Numbered from the stretch's first letter, positions 17,432-26,403 are shown. The stretch is 64,000 nucleotides of DNA from Ferdinandcohnia sp036962685 (GCF_036962685.1 NZ_JBALOP010000001.1:122444-186443), one strand, 5' to 3'. A program made the numbers and translations. Notes: a model not told the origin generated them from the letters alone.

Positions 17432-18382
17432 TTATATTTTTTTAAAATAAGAATCATAGCTTTTACAAACCTCAAAGCCTAGCTTATTATAAAATTTCAC
17501 TAATCCCGTCCAATCTATGACCATTGAACGAATATGACGATTACGCAGATGTGAAACGGCAGCTTCTACAATGAACAGTCCATACCCATGTTTTCGTTCA
17601 TTCGAATCAATCCCCAAAGGACCGATGCCACCTAGTTCCTGTTGATATAATGGTGACCAATAGACGTTTTGAGCGATCATAGGAGAATTTGAATCATTTA
17701 TCCTGCAAAAACCAATGATCCGATTGTTCTTTTTAAGGACGACAAACTCTCTCCCTTGACCGCCTTTTTGAAAATATTGAATAGCTTCATACTCCCAGCG
17801 TCCAGGGAAACAACGATGCATAAAGGTTAAAAATTCATCTTTTTCCTCCAGTTTTAGTAGGAAATGCTCGACTCCATCTAGTGATGGGACCTCCATCTCG
17901 CTATCCTCAAAATGACAATCCAAGTCATGTTCCTTTGTACCCTGTACATATCCACGTTTCTCAAACCATTTTGCTACTTCCATATATTGAATCGGTATGC
18001 CCGGAAAATAGTGCCACGTATCCTTACCAAGCCATATGTGATTAATTCCACTCTCTTTTAACTTACCCTCAGCATGTTGAAGTAATTTTTCTCCTATCCC
18101 TTGATTGCGGTAATTTCGGTCCACAAGCAACACCTGGATCCATCCAACTTCCCTACTGATTCCAACATCAACTTCATCCTGCCATCTTTTTGCTACTACA
18201 AATCCGACTGCTTGATTATCTTCATTTACTGCAATTAGGGACCCCTCTGAAAACACATTACAATCATCAAAACTATTCTGCTTGAACAATTCTTTCCTCA
18301 TTGGAAATTCAGAACCTATTTCACGATTCCAAAGACCTGCCAATTCATCTAGCCTATCAATATTCCAACTCCTGTATTCCAT
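17432..18382 (-). CDS. Double-domain GNAT acetyltransferase in salvage operon
   Basis: 316 residues with two GNAT folds. The N-terminal one has acetyl-CoA loop RNYRNQGIGEKLL, and the C-terminal one DSNERKHGYGLFIV followed by VIDWTGLVKFYNKLGF. It is related to the gene at 20643-21590 in the same island, which has the same two-domain plan. Start behind AAAGGAGATGAATGT. It lies 11 bp from the AmiE-like gene and 38 bp from the kinase. Substrate unknown. In this setting, N-acetylation of a de-N-acetylated amino sugar is a possible role (inference only). Confidence 0.8.
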   Translation of the reverse strand: MEYRSWNIDRLDELAGLWNREIGSEFPMRKELFKQNSFDDCNVFSEGSLIAVNEDNQAVGFVVAKRWQDEVDVGISREVGWIQVLLVDRNYRNQGIGEKLLQHAEGKLKESGINHIWLGKDTWHYFPGIPIQYMEVAKWFEKRGYVQGTKEHDLDCHFEDSEMEVPSLDGVEHFLLKLEEKDEFLTFMHRCFPGRWEYEAIQYFQKGGQGREFVVLKKNNRIIGFCRINDSNSPMIAQNVYWSPLYQQELGGIGPLGIDSNERKHGYGLFIVEAAVSHLRNRHIRSMVIDWTGLVKFYNKLGFEVCKSYDSYFKKI

Positions 18383-18420
18383 ACATTCATCTCCTTTATT
18401 ACTAGTTTTCGTTAAAAAGA

Positions 18421-19389
18421 TTATCTACTAAATTGTTCAACAAAATCCTCATTAACCTCTATCTTTTCCTCAAGCAAGCCCGCAATTACCGCTCCACCAA
18501 CAGGCTCAATGCCTGGTCTAATTAGTTTTGATTTAATAGAATATTTCTCAAAAATCTCTTCCATTGGCCCTTTAAATAAATCAAGTCGATTAAAGAGTCC
18601 TCCAGCTAGTACAACCGGTATATCATCCGCTCTTTCCTTTTCGGTAAATTGCTTATTGATCAAACAGCTAACTGCTTCTCCAATATGAATCGCATTTTTT
18701 CGTATAATCGACCTTGCAACCTGGTCACCATGATCTGCTGCTGTAAAAACATGTCTACTTAAAGAAGCAAGCAGTTCTTTTGGGTTTACTGCATTATAAA
18801 TGGTATGAATGATATCTGGAAGGGATTGTACTTGAAAGTGATTACAAATTAATGCAGTTAATTCAGTTTCCCTTCCTAACCCGTCGTGAGCCCGAAAAGC
18901 CTCCTGTAACCCTTCACTACCAACACCAAAACCACTTCCACCTTCGCCTAGTAAATAACCCCAGCCACCAACTCTGTCGAGGACTCCTTCACTACTTAAA
19001 CCAAAGGTAATCGATCCTGTACCCGCAATTTGAACAACCCCTGGTTTTCCTAAAGTTCCTGAATACAAAGCAGTAATCGCATCATTATTAACTGTTACCG
19101 GTATCGGCTGGGGTACCAATGATTCTAGCAGCTGCTTCATCTCTTTACGTGCTGACGGATGGTCAACACCAGACATACCCGCATATACTCTCTTCACTTC
19201 CAAAAAGGCGCCATTACTTCCGTTCCGCAATGAATCTATTAGATTACTTAGCTCCTTTTCCAAGACTTCTTTTTTAACATTATTTGGGTTAGATGCTCCT
19301 ACTGTTGCTTCAGCGATAATTTTTCCTGTTACAGTGGCAATAACCCCTTTTGTTTTTGTTCCACCACCATCAATTCCTAGGATATACAT
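18421..19389 (-). CDS. BadF-type N-acetylmuramate / N-acetylglucosamine kinase, MurK-like
   Basis: 322 residues of the ASKHA BadF/BadG kinase family. The phosphate-1 motif LGIDGGGTKTKGVI is at the start, followed by NNDAITAL, the phosphate-2 motif QIAGTGSITFG, GGWGYLLGEGGSGFGVG, and the adenosine motif VVLAGGLF. Clostridial MurK of this family phosphorylates both MurNAc and GlcNAc at O6. Surrounded by murR, murQ and amiE homologues, it is well placed to make MurNAc-6-P in the cytoplasm, replacing the PTS route. The internal ATG (19389) behind GGGGGAATTACTT is preferred over one 7 codons upstream. Confidence 0.82.
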   Translation of the reverse strand: MYILGIDGGGTKTKGVIATVTGKIIAEATVGASNPNNVKKEVLEKELSNLIDSLRNGSNGAFLEVKRVYAGMSGVDHPSARKEMKQLLESLVPQPIPVTVNNDAITALYSGTLGKPGVVQIAGTGSITFGLSSEGVLDRVGGWGYLLGEGGSGFGVGSEGLQEAFRAHDGLGRETELTALICNHFQVQSLPDIIHTIYNAVNPKELLASLSRHVFTAADHGDQVARSIIRKNAIHIGEAVSCLINKQFTEKERADDIPVVLAGGLFNRLDLFKGPMEEIFEKYSIKSKLIRPGIEPVGGAVIAGLLEEKIEVNEDFVEQFSR

Positions 19390-19423
19390 AAGTAATTCCC
19401 CCGATAACATTCATTTTTTATTC

Positions 19424-19456
19424 TAAAAAAGACTAACCCAATTTTCGAGTTAGCCC
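19424..19456 (-). terminator. Terminator after murR
   Basis: Minus strand: GGGCTAACTC and GGGTTAGTC form a stem around a short A-rich loop, followed by TTTTTT. It separates murR from the kinase gene, which may be read through it or from its own start. Confidence 0.7.
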
Positions 19457-19469
19457 TTGATTTGATTGT

Positions 19470-20330
19470 TTAATTTTTCTTACCCATTAAAAACTCTACA
19501 GCTTCACGCGTGGCATTTAAATGCATCACCGTATCATCGTATTGTATGGACGCTACACACATAAATAAAATATCGATTACTTGCAGCTGGGCGATTCGCG
19601 AAGAAGTAGCACCACTTCTAAAAGTTGTTTCCTTCGTTACGGAAGTGTACAGTTTTACATCAGCGAAATCGGTAACAACTGAACTACCATACTTTGTTAA
19701 GCTAATAGTTGTAGCCTTTTTCTCCCTTGCTAACTGTAAAACCCTCGCAACCTCTTTGGTTTCCCCTGAAAAGGAAATTCCGACAACTACGTCTCCTGCT
19801 TCTGCAATTGCAACTTGGGTAGCCGCCATATGCATGTCTGCGAAAGCATAGGCTGTTTTATTAATTCTAAGAAATTTTTGCTGCGCATCCTGAGCGATAA
19901 TGCTAGAAGCTCCTACTCCAATAAAATGGATTTTCCTGGCACTCCTGATTACCTCGATCGCCTTTTCAAGCTCATCAACATTTAATAATTCAGCTGTTTC
20001 TCGAATCGTTTGAATACTATTATTTGTCATTTTTTCAATCACAGATACAATCGATTCATTTGGCTCGATATCGCTAAATCCTAAATCATTTGTTTTCTGA
20101 AGATCACCTGCGATACGCAGTTTTAAATCCTGAAATCCTTTTAGGTTAAGAGATTTACAAAGCCTAATAACGGCTGCTCCACTTGTTGAACTTCTTTTTC
20201 CCAGTTCATTCGCGGTTAATGAAATAGCCTCCTGCGGGTTTTCAATGATATAGGAAGCTATCTTCTTCTCAGAAGGGGGTAAGCTTGGCAGCATCTCGGT
20301 AAGGATGACAAGTCCTCCATTTGTAGACAT
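19470..20330 (-). CDS. murR: RpiR-family regulator, MurR-like
   Basis: 286 residues. The N-terminal RpiR helix-turn-helix covers roughly 1-80 (LTANELGKRSSTSGAAVIRL with CKSLNLKGFQDLK), followed by a SIS sugar-phosphate-binding domain (IHFIGVGASSIIAQDAQQKF, GISFSGETKEVARV). MurR regulators sense MurNAc-6-P and repress MurNAc catabolic genes. The gene lies in the middle of a murQ/murK/nagZ island and has its own spacer with palindromes upstream and a terminator downstream, so it is probably autoregulated. Regulation of another phosphosugar pathway is unlikely in this context. Confidence 0.85.
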   Translation of the reverse strand: MSTNGGLVILTEMLPSLPPSEKKIASYIIENPQEAISLTANELGKRSSTSGAAVIRLCKSLNLKGFQDLKLRIAGDLQKTNDLGFSDIEPNESIVSVIEKMTNNSIQTIRETAELLNVDELEKAIEVIRSARKIHFIGVGASSIIAQDAQQKFLRINKTAYAFADMHMAATQVAIAEAGDVVVGISFSGETKEVARVLQLAREKKATTISLTKYGSSVVTDFADVKLYTSVTKETTFRSGATSSRIAQLQVIDILFMCVASIQYDDTVMHLNATREAVEFLMGKKN

Positions 20331-20365
20331 ACATGTATCAGCTCGTTTCTATTTATCTATATATT

Positions 20366-20408
20366 GAATTTCAAATAAAAAATTCCATTTAAAAGAATAG
20401 ACTATTCT
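20366..20408 (-). promoter_or_regulatory. Candidate MurR operators
   Basis: AGAATAGACTATTCT (20394-20408) is a perfect 7-1-7 palindrome. GAATTT and AAATTC (20366-20371 and 20380-20385) form a second dyad. Both lie 35-80 bp upstream of murR, where an autoregulatory operator would be expected. Confidence 0.45.
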
Positions 20409-20447
20409 AATCCTTAATTTTAACTGAAAGAGGGCTAATCTTCCAAT

Positions 20448-20642
20448 AATCAAATGCGCTTTGGCGTTTTTGTGCCCGATTTTTTTAGGTCAACACGAGG
20501 TGGGTCGCAAATGCCACAGGATGTGGCGTCCTTAGTTTTTGATCTTAAGCTCGAAAAATTTCCTTTGAAAAATCGTGGCATCNNNNNNNNNNNNNNNNNN
20601 NNNNNNNNNNNNNNNNNNNNNNNNNNNNNTTGCTGAATAAAG
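20448..20642 (+). repeat. Interspersed repeat, copy 1, interrupted by assembly gap
   Basis: Starts CAAATGCGCTTTGGCGTTTT, contains GATGTGGCGTCCTTAGT and TTTCCTTTGAAAAATCGTGG, then a 47-N gap (20583-20629), then CTGAATAAAGTTAA abutting the stop of the next gene. The same blocks recur at 32455-32666. The size and content resemble non-coding repeats seen in many copies in Bacillaceae chromosomes; I recall the pattern but not a formal name. Confidence 0.75.
20583..20629. other. Assembly gap (47 N)
   Basis: Run of N inside an interspersed repeat; the true sequence and length are unknown. Confidence 0.99.
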
Positions 20643-21590
20643 TTAAAGATCCTTTTTCATCACGTGGAATGTACGCGTGATTGTGAATCCTGTTTTTTTG
20701 TAAAGATATCCGGCAGACGTTTTTTCTCCCGTCCAAAGGAACCAGGCACCGTGCAAGCTTTCTGATTTCATATTTTGCAAGCATAAATGGAGTAAAATTT
20801 TCCCCAGCCCTTTACCTTGCTGTTCTGGGTCGACCCCAAAAGGTCCGAAACGGTCTGGCACCTGCTCATAGCCTCCGTAAATACAGAATCCTACAATTTT
20901 ATCATCCTGTCTTGCAACAAGAATTCTCTCCATTGGCAAGCCTTGTAAAACTCCTTCACGAATGGCTCTTCCCCAATCAGGGTTAAACTTCAAATTCGCA
21001 AATTGGATGACATCATAGAGGTCCTTATCCTCTGCTTTCGTAAAGGTATAGCCCTCTTCTTCCCTTTGCTTCACAAGCTCTTTTATTTCATCAGAAAGCT
21101 TAAAGTCTACTAAATTGCGATCCATAGCGATTGGTGAATAAAGCTTTGTAAAGCCTTCGGCCTGTAAAAATTGATAGGCTTCCGGATAAGCAGTCTCATC
21201 AATTCCTGGCATAATATAATTTGGGGCATAGGATGAAAAGAACACATGCTTGCAATTATTCTCTTTTAGAAAGCTTATGGCTTCTTTCATTAGTTGGGCA
21301 CCAACACCCGTTCTTTGGTGACTTTTATCAACGAAAAAGAAAGGAATCCACCCATTATCCGGTTCTAAATCTGTCCCAAACATCGGCAACAGTCTTCGAA
21401 CCGCATATACACAGCCTATTAATTTATTATTCTCGAAAGCAAGCCTCATTCCTGCTGGATCAAAGTTTGCATCTAATAAAACGAGATTACGAAAACGCTT
21501 TGAAGTAATCGGATCCTTCCATAAGGATTGATTCCATAGTTCTACAATTTGTTTTTCGTCACCTGATTGATAGTGTCTATATTCCACCAA
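20643..21590 (-). CDS. Double-domain GNAT acetyltransferase, paralogue in salvage operon
   Basis: 315 residues with two GNAT domains: acetyl-CoA loop KSHQRTGVGAQLM in the first, and FGPFGVDPEQQGKGLGKILL in the second, followed by WFLWTGEKTSAGYLYKKTGF. It shares its plan and several motifs with the gene at 17432-18382. The start is a TTG (21590) or the next codon GTG, behind AGGGAG. It begins two bases from the stop of murQ, so the two are probably coupled. Substrate unknown; the tight linkage to murQ suggests an amino-sugar or peptide-fragment substrate. Confidence 0.8.
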   Translation of the reverse strand: MVEYRHYQSGDEKQIVELWNQSLWKDPITSKRFRNLVLLDANFDPAGMRLAFENNKLIGCVYAVRRLLPMFGTDLEPDNGWIPFFFVDKSHQRTGVGAQLMKEAISFLKENNCKHVFFSSYAPNYIMPGIDETAYPEAYQFLQAEGFTKLYSPIAMDRNLVDFKLSDEIKELVKQREEEGYTFTKAEDKDLYDVIQFANLKFNPDWGRAIREGVLQGLPMERILVARQDDKIVGFCIYGGYEQVPDRFGPFGVDPEQQGKGLGKILLHLCLQNMKSESLHGAWFLWTGEKTSAGYLYKKTGFTITRTFHVMKKDL

Positions 21591-21591
21591 A

Positions 21592-22506
21592 CTAATTCAC
21601 TCCCTTAGTTGCCAAATCGATTGCCTTTCGTACAAATCCATTGGCTGAATGAATATGTTTTTTTGCTTCTTCAAAGGAAACATCTGCTTTAATCATGACA
21701 ATAGCTGGCTTAACCTCATAATTTGTAATCTCCAATACTTCCTCCGCTTTACTATAAGGAACGTTCGTTATCGTTGAGAGGATATTTTTAGCTCGTTCCT
21801 GAAGCTTAATATTACTTACTTTTAAATCGACCATAAGATTTTCATAGACTTTTCCAACTTTTATCATCGTCGACGTCGTAATCATATTTAGAATTAATTT
21901 ATGGGCAGTTGCAGCCTTCATTCGTGTTGAACCAGTTACGACCTCAGGTCCAGTTTCCACTTCGATGGCAATGTCAGCATGTTGACTGATTTTAGAATTT
22001 TTATTGCTTGATAAACTAACCGTCTTTGCGCCAATTTTCTTTGCATACTGAAGGGCCCCAATTACATAAGGCGTTCTACCGCTAGCAGCAATCCCAATGA
22101 CGACATCAATCTCTGTAAGATTTCGTGCTTCTAAATCCGTCGCACCTAAATGTATATTGTCCTCTGCACCTTCTACCGCTTTAATAAATGCATTACTTCC
22201 GCCAGCAATAATCGCTTGCACAAGGTCAGGAGGAGTACTGTAAGTTGGTGGACATTCAACCGCATCCAAAATGCCAATTCTTCCACTTGTACCTGCTCCC
22301 ATATAAAATAATCTGCCACCTTGACTTAAAGATTGATAGACCATTTCAACCGTTGCTTCTATCTCCGGCAGTACATCTTCCACACGGTCAGCAACTGTTT
22401 TGTCCTCATTATTAATTGTCTTTAAGATTTCAATCGTGGACATATTATCAATATGTGCGGAAGCTTTATTCCTCATTTCCGTTGTTAAAGCTGATATATT
22501 TGTCAT
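21592..22506 (-). CDS. murQ: N-acetylmuramic acid 6-phosphate etherase (copy 1)
   Basis: 304 residues with a SIS fold. It cleaves the lactyl ether of MurNAc-6-P to give GlcNAc-6-P and D-lactate in the cytoplasm. Signature segments: FYMGAGTSGRIGILDAVECP, AVEGAED (the two Glu-bearing regions implicated in catalysis), GIAASGRTPYVIGAL and TGSTRMKAATAHKL. Length is typical. It lies between namZ (12 bp) and the GNAT gene. A second, highly similar copy is at 29882-30799 in the same island. Confidence 0.95.
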   Translation of the reverse strand: MTNISALTTEMRNKASAHIDNMSTIEILKTINNEDKTVADRVEDVLPEIEATVEMVYQSLSQGGRLFYMGAGTSGRIGILDAVECPPTYSTPPDLVQAIIAGGSNAFIKAVEGAEDNIHLGATDLEARNLTEIDVVIGIAASGRTPYVIGALQYAKKIGAKTVSLSSNKNSKISQHADIAIEVETGPEVVTGSTRMKAATAHKLILNMITTSTMIKVGKVYENLMVDLKVSNIKLQERAKNILSTITNVPYSKAEEVLEITNYEVKPAIVMIKADVSFEEAKKHIHSANGFVRKAIDLATKGVN

Positions 22507-22518
22507 ATGTTTACCATC

Positions 22519-23685
22519 CTATTTATACAAAAGATATGGTTCCCTTTGTTTTTTGAAAGAAGCGACCTGCTCATTACAAGTCTCCAAGAAATCAACCGTA
22601 GTCCCATTTAAAATATGTTCTTTTAATTTTTTCGTTCCTGCTATTAAATCAAAAAAGTATTTTCCATTATCATTACGAATGAAACTGAAATCATTTGGAT
22701 ACATTTCAGCTATCGTTTCTATAAGTAAAATTCCCGCTTCTAAAGAATTTAATTTTCGGCGATCTACTACATGCAATTGTATTCCCCCACACACTTCATC
22801 TTTATGCTTTTGGTAGGTAGGAATAAACGATGTAGGGCGTGCTAACACACCTGAAACCTTTTTTTTGTTAAATGTCTTTGCTAACTTGTGGCCATCAATA
22901 AATGGGGCACCAATATATTCAAAGGGTCTAGTCGTTCCTCTTCCTTCTGATAGATTCGTTCCTTCCACTAAACATGTACCAGGATATAAAATATTCATAT
23001 CAATGTTCGTAGTGTTCGGCGAAGGCGGAACCCAAAAAAGATCTGTTTCGTCATAATACATATCCCTTTTCCAGCCTTGCATTGGAACAACCGTTAACTC
23101 GCAATCATACCCAAATTCATGCTTAAACAATAAGGCTAGTTCCCCGACAGTCATACCATGCCTGTTCGGAATTGGCAGTAAACCAACAAATGACCGTACA
23201 TCCGCTTCGACTAAATTCCCTTCCATCTTTTCACCAGAAACAGGGTTAGGTCGATCTAAAACGATAAATTCTTTTCCGTACTCAGCACAGGCCTCCATCA
23301 CATAGGCCATCGTATAAATGAACGTATAATACCTTGAGCCGATATCCTGGAGATCAAAAACAACAACATCAACAGACTCAAGCATTTCCTTACTAGGCTT
23401 TCTGCTTTCTCCATATAGGCTAAATACAGGTAACCCCGTATATGGATCTACTGTCGACTCTACCTTTTCTCCTTCTTTTGCATCCCCTCGAATGCCATGC
23501 TCTGGTGCATACAATGCTGTTAACTGAATGTCCGGGTGCTCATGGAATAAATCAATGGTAGGGATGAGTTGGTGATTGNNNNNNNNNNCGCCCGTCATGT
23601 TTGTAACAAGTCCAATCCGTTTTCCCATAAACTCTTGCACTCTCGTTTCTAAAAAAACATCAAGTCCTAGCTTCATTTTATCCAT
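22519..23685 (-). CDS. namZ: NamZ-type exo-beta-N-acetylmuramidase (DUF1343, YbbC)
   Basis: About 388 residues of the DUF1343 family; B. subtilis YbbC/NamZ releases MurNAc from the non-reducing end of peptidoglycan fragments. Visible: GKRIGLVTNMTG, LTALYAPEHGIRGDAKEGEK, VDVVVFDLQDIGSRYYTFIY, FIVLDRPNPVSG and LVEGTNLSEGRGTTRPFEYIG. The start ATG overlaps the end of the YesL-like gene by 8 bp. There is no signal peptide (MDKMKLGLDVF), so it should act in the cytoplasm, unlike the exported B. subtilis enzyme. Ten N (23579-23588) hide about four residues after TNMTG; the frame is kept. Confidence 0.9.
   Translation of the reverse strand: MDKMKLGLDVFLETRVQEFMGKRIGLVTNMTGXXXXNHQLIPTIDLFHEHPDIQLTALYAPEHGIRGDAKEGEKVESTVDPYTGLPVFSLYGESRKPSKEMLESVDVVVFDLQDIGSRYYTFIYTMAYVMEACAEYGKEFIVLDRPNPVSGEKMEGNLVEADVRSFVGLLPIPNRHGMTVGELALLFKHEFGYDCELTVVPMQGWKRDMYYDETDLFWVPPSPNTTNIDMNILYPGTCLVEGTNLSEGRGTTRPFEYIGAPFIDGHKLAKTFNKKKVSGVLARPTSFIPTYQKHKDEVCGGIQLHVVDRRKLNSLEAGILLIETIAEMYPNDFSFIRNDNGKYFFDLIAGTKKLKEHILNGTTVDFLETCNEQVASFKKQREPYLLYK
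23579..23588. other. Assembly gap (10 N) inside namZ
   Basis: The reading frame is continuous across ten N, and about four residues fit the family alignment here, so the gap length is probably close to correct. Confidence 0.97.
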
Positions 23686-24373
23686 TCACATCCTTTATTG
23701 GAGCAGAAACAACTGTCCTTTCAGTCTTTCGATCTGCCAACTGAATATTGGCTGCTGCATTAAGTGTAAAGACAGCCATGATACCGACATATAACAATAG
23801 AAAGCCAATAATGGTAAGCGATAATAAAACAGTAATTGAAGCAATTTGAATAAATAGTCCAAATGAATAAACCGGTTTAGCCATAAATATTCGAATCGAC
23901 TTATTCATCACTGTAAACATCTTGCTATCTTCGCTAACAAGAAGTGGAATAGCATATACTTGAGAGACTAAGAACATGAAACAAAAATAGGTTTGGAAAA
24001 TGCTAAAAATAAAGAGTCCATACCCACCATTGATTTCAAAATAGTACCACCAGGTGGATACTGGGATTAAAATTGCAACTAAATAGAAGAATCCAATAAA
24101 TAGAGACCTTTTATAGAAGCGTACGAAAGAAGAAAAAAATCCAGGTATTATTCTAATTCTTTTCCTCTCTATAACCTGCTTCATCACTACAAGCACTGCG
24201 ACTGTTGCCGGAAATAATGTTAAAAATAGATAAACTATCGCACTTGGAAGCGGTAATATAAAGATAGCTGGGACCAATAATAGTGACCACAGAACACTAA
24301 CACCTAAAACTTTTGTGATGTTCGTAAAAATCTGATTACCTGTTTTGACTAATAGTTTACTTATACTTAACAT
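23678..24373 (-). CDS. YesL-like DUF624 membrane protein
   Basis: 231 residues with about five hydrophobic segments (VLWSLLLVPAIFILPLP, IGFFYLVAILIPVSTWWYYF, YSFGLFIQIASITVLLSLTI). This fits the DUF624/YesL family, whose members are commonly encoded beside carbohydrate ABC importers of the UgpA/UgpE type in Bacillaceae. Role unknown, perhaps transporter assembly or sensing. It lies 17 bp after the ATPase and overlaps namZ by 8 bp, so it belongs to the operon. Confidence 0.8.
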   Translation of the reverse strand: MLSISKLLVKTGNQIFTNITKVLGVSVLWSLLLVPAIFILPLPSAIVYLFLTLFPATVAVLVVMKQVIERKRIRIIPGFFSSFVRFYKRSLFIGFFYLVAILIPVSTWWYYFEINGGYGLFIFSIFQTYFCFMFLVSQVYAIPLLVSEDSKMFTVMNKSIRIFMAKPVYSFGLFIQIASITVLLSLTIIGFLLLYVGIMAVFTLNAAANIQLADRKTERTVVSAPIKDVNG

Positions 24374-24389
24374 TTTATTACTCCCTTTT

Positions 24390-25493
24390 TTAAACGATTC
24401 TTAATTGTGTTACTGGGTCAAACAAACTCATTTTTTCAAGGTTAAAATACAATTCTTTCTTCTGAAGTGATTCAACTTTATATTCCGATGGTACCTTCGC
24501 TGTAATCGTTTCCTCACCAATTGAGAAATAAAGCAATAACTCCGAGCCTAAATGTTCAACTGCTTTTAATATTGGTGTAATGATATTTTTTTCAGGCTTT
24601 GTATGCATTGTGTCTGTATTAATGATATCCTCAGGTCTAATACCGAAGACAACCTCTTTTCCTTGGTATGCATCATATTTCTTAACTAAAGACTCTGGGA
24701 TTGTAAATGAATAATCAGCCGTTATTATTTGATTTCCTGATAGTCTTGCCTTTGCGAAATTCATTGGAGGTGATCCAATAAATCCAGCAACAAACATATT
24801 CTTCGGATGATTATAAAGCTCCTCTGGCGAAGAAATTTGTTGAATTTCACCTTGGTTCATTACAACAATTCGCTCTCCTAAAGTCATAGCCTCAACTTGG
24901 TCATGTGTTACATAGACAATTGTTGCTTCTAGACGCTTATGAAGCTCCGCTAATTCAATTCGCATTTGCACACGTAATTTTGCATCCAAATTACTTAAAG
25001 GTTCATCAAATAGGAAAACACTAGGATTTCGAACAATCGCACGGCCAACTGCAACACGTTGTCTTTGACCACCACTGAGTTCCCTTGGCTTTCGGTCTAA
25101 CAAGGATTCAATATTTAATATTTCGGATGCTTGCTTAATCTTTTCTTCTATTACTTGTTTGGGAACCTTTAAATTTTTTAAACCAAAGGATAGATTTTCC
25201 TTAATTGTCATATGCGGATATAGAGCATAGTCCTGGAACACCATGGCAATATCTCTTTCCTTTGGATGGACTTTATTTACTAAGCGATCACCTATAAAAA
25301 TATCACCTGATGATTGTCGTTCGAGCCCTGCAATCATGCGTAATGATGTTGTTTTACCGCATCCAGACGGACCAACAAATACAAGAAACTCTTTATCCTT
25401 TACAGTAAAAGTTGAATTATTGACAGCTTTTACTTTTCCTTTATTATCATCTTCAAATTCTTTCACTACATCGACAAACCTTACTTCTGCCAT
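24390..25493 (-). CDS. Sugar ABC importer ATPase, UgpC/MsmX family
   Basis: 367 residues. The nucleotide-binding domain has Walker A GPSGCGKTT (41-49), Q-loop VFQDYALYPH, signature LSGGQRQR (139-146), Walker B VFLFDEPLSNLD and H-loop YVTHDQ. The C-terminal regulatory TOBE/OB domain begins near residue 240 (GFIGSPPMNF, FGIRPEDI). This is the only importer-type ATPase in the window, while there are four pairs of sugar permeases. MsmX-type ATPases are known to serve several importers in Bacillus, so it may power all of them. It follows its local permeases by 13 bp. Confidence 0.93.
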   Translation of the reverse strand: MAEVRFVDVVKEFEDDNKGKVKAVNNSTFTVKDKEFLVFVGPSGCGKTTSLRMIAGLERQSSGDIFIGDRLVNKVHPKERDIAMVFQDYALYPHMTIKENLSFGLKNLKVPKQVIEEKIKQASEILNIESLLDRKPRELSGGQRQRVAVGRAIVRNPSVFLFDEPLSNLDAKLRVQMRIELAELHKRLEATIVYVTHDQVEAMTLGERIVVMNQGEIQQISSPEELYNHPKNMFVAGFIGSPPMNFAKARLSGNQIITADYSFTIPESLVKKYDAYQGKEVVFGIRPEDIINTDTMHTKPEKNIITPILKAVEHLGSELLLYFSIGEETITAKVPSEYKVESLQKKELYFNLEKMSLFDPVTQLRIV

Positions 25494-25506
25494 ACTTAAG
25501 AGCCCC

Positions 25507-26403
25507 CTATCCTTTCACTGCACCAATTGTAATTCCACGTAAGAAGTATTTTTGCAATGCTAAAAATATAATAAACATTGGTAGTGCAGTTAATACAGCA
25601 CCTGCCATCATTGCTCCATAATCCGCTGTATACTGATATCTGAAGCTTGTTAAACCAACTTGTAACGTTCTCATCGCATTTGAGTTTGTGACTAGGAACG
25701 GCCAGAAGAAGCTATTCCAGTTCGCAACAAATGTAAAAATCCCAAGAACAGCAAGACCTGGTTTTGCCATCGGCAGCATAACCTTCCAGAAAATCATTGG
25801 TTCTGAACAAGCATCGATTCGTGCTGCATCAATTAATGTTGATGGTAAAGATTGCATAAACTGTCTAGCTAAAAACACATTTGCTGTTGTGACCAAGGTT
25901 GGAACGATTAAAGCTGTATACGTATCAGCAATTTGGAATGTGTTAACTACTAAAATATATAATGGAATTAACGTTACTTGACTCGGTATCATCATGGATG
26001 CGAGTAAAATCCAAAATATCGTATTTCTCCCTGGGAAACGCAGCTTGGCAAAAGCATAACCAGCAAGGGAAGCAAAGAAAACATTTGATAATGTAAGAAT
26101 TGTAGAAACTACAACACTATTAAAAAACCATCTACCAAATCCACCAACTTCAAATACTCGCTTATATGCATCAAGAGTCGGTTCTGTTGGAAAAAGTTGT
26201 GGTGGTACTTGTGTAATTGCACTTGTATCTTTAAAAGAGGAAGTGATCATCCATAAAAGCGGGATAAATGTTAAGATTGCCCAAATAGTTAGACCAATAT
26301 AAATTAATACTTTACCAATTAGCTTGAGGGTCCTTCTATTTCTATCTTTTCTTTCATCTTCTAATAATTGCTTTTCAAAATTAGTGACGGGGTTTGTATT
26401 CAT
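25507..26403 (-). CDS. ABC permease, MalG type (amino-sugar importer 1)
   Basis: 298 residues from the ATG at 26403, with about six membrane spans, the EAA loop TLIDAARIDACSEPMIFW (Cys in place of the usual Gly/Ala after ID) and C-terminal LRGITIGAVKG. The frame also opens at a TTG three codons earlier, but that overlaps the ribosome binding site AGGAGG. Lies between the MalF-type partner and the ATPase gene. The operon context (namZ, murQ, amiE) suggests MurNAc-containing sugars or GlcNAc-MurNAc as substrate. Confidence 0.9.
   Translation of the reverse strand: MNTNPVTNFEKQLLEDERKDRNRRTLKLIGKVLIYIGLTIWAILTFIPLLWMITSSFKDTSAITQVPPQLFPTEPTLDAYKRVFEVGGFGRWFFNSVVVSTILTLSNVFFASLAGYAFAKLRFPGRNTIFWILLASMMIPSQVTLIPLYILVVNTFQIADTYTALIVPTLVTTANVFLARQFMQSLPSTLIDAARIDACSEPMIFWKVMLPMAKPGLAVLGIFTFVANWNSFFWPFLVTNSNAMRTLQVGLTSFRYQYTADYGAMMAGAVLTALPMFIIFLALQKYFLRGITIGAVKG

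Noticed and set aside
20454..20636. 60-codon plus-strand ORF crossing an N run
   Set aside because: It lies entirely within the interspersed repeat and assembly gap.
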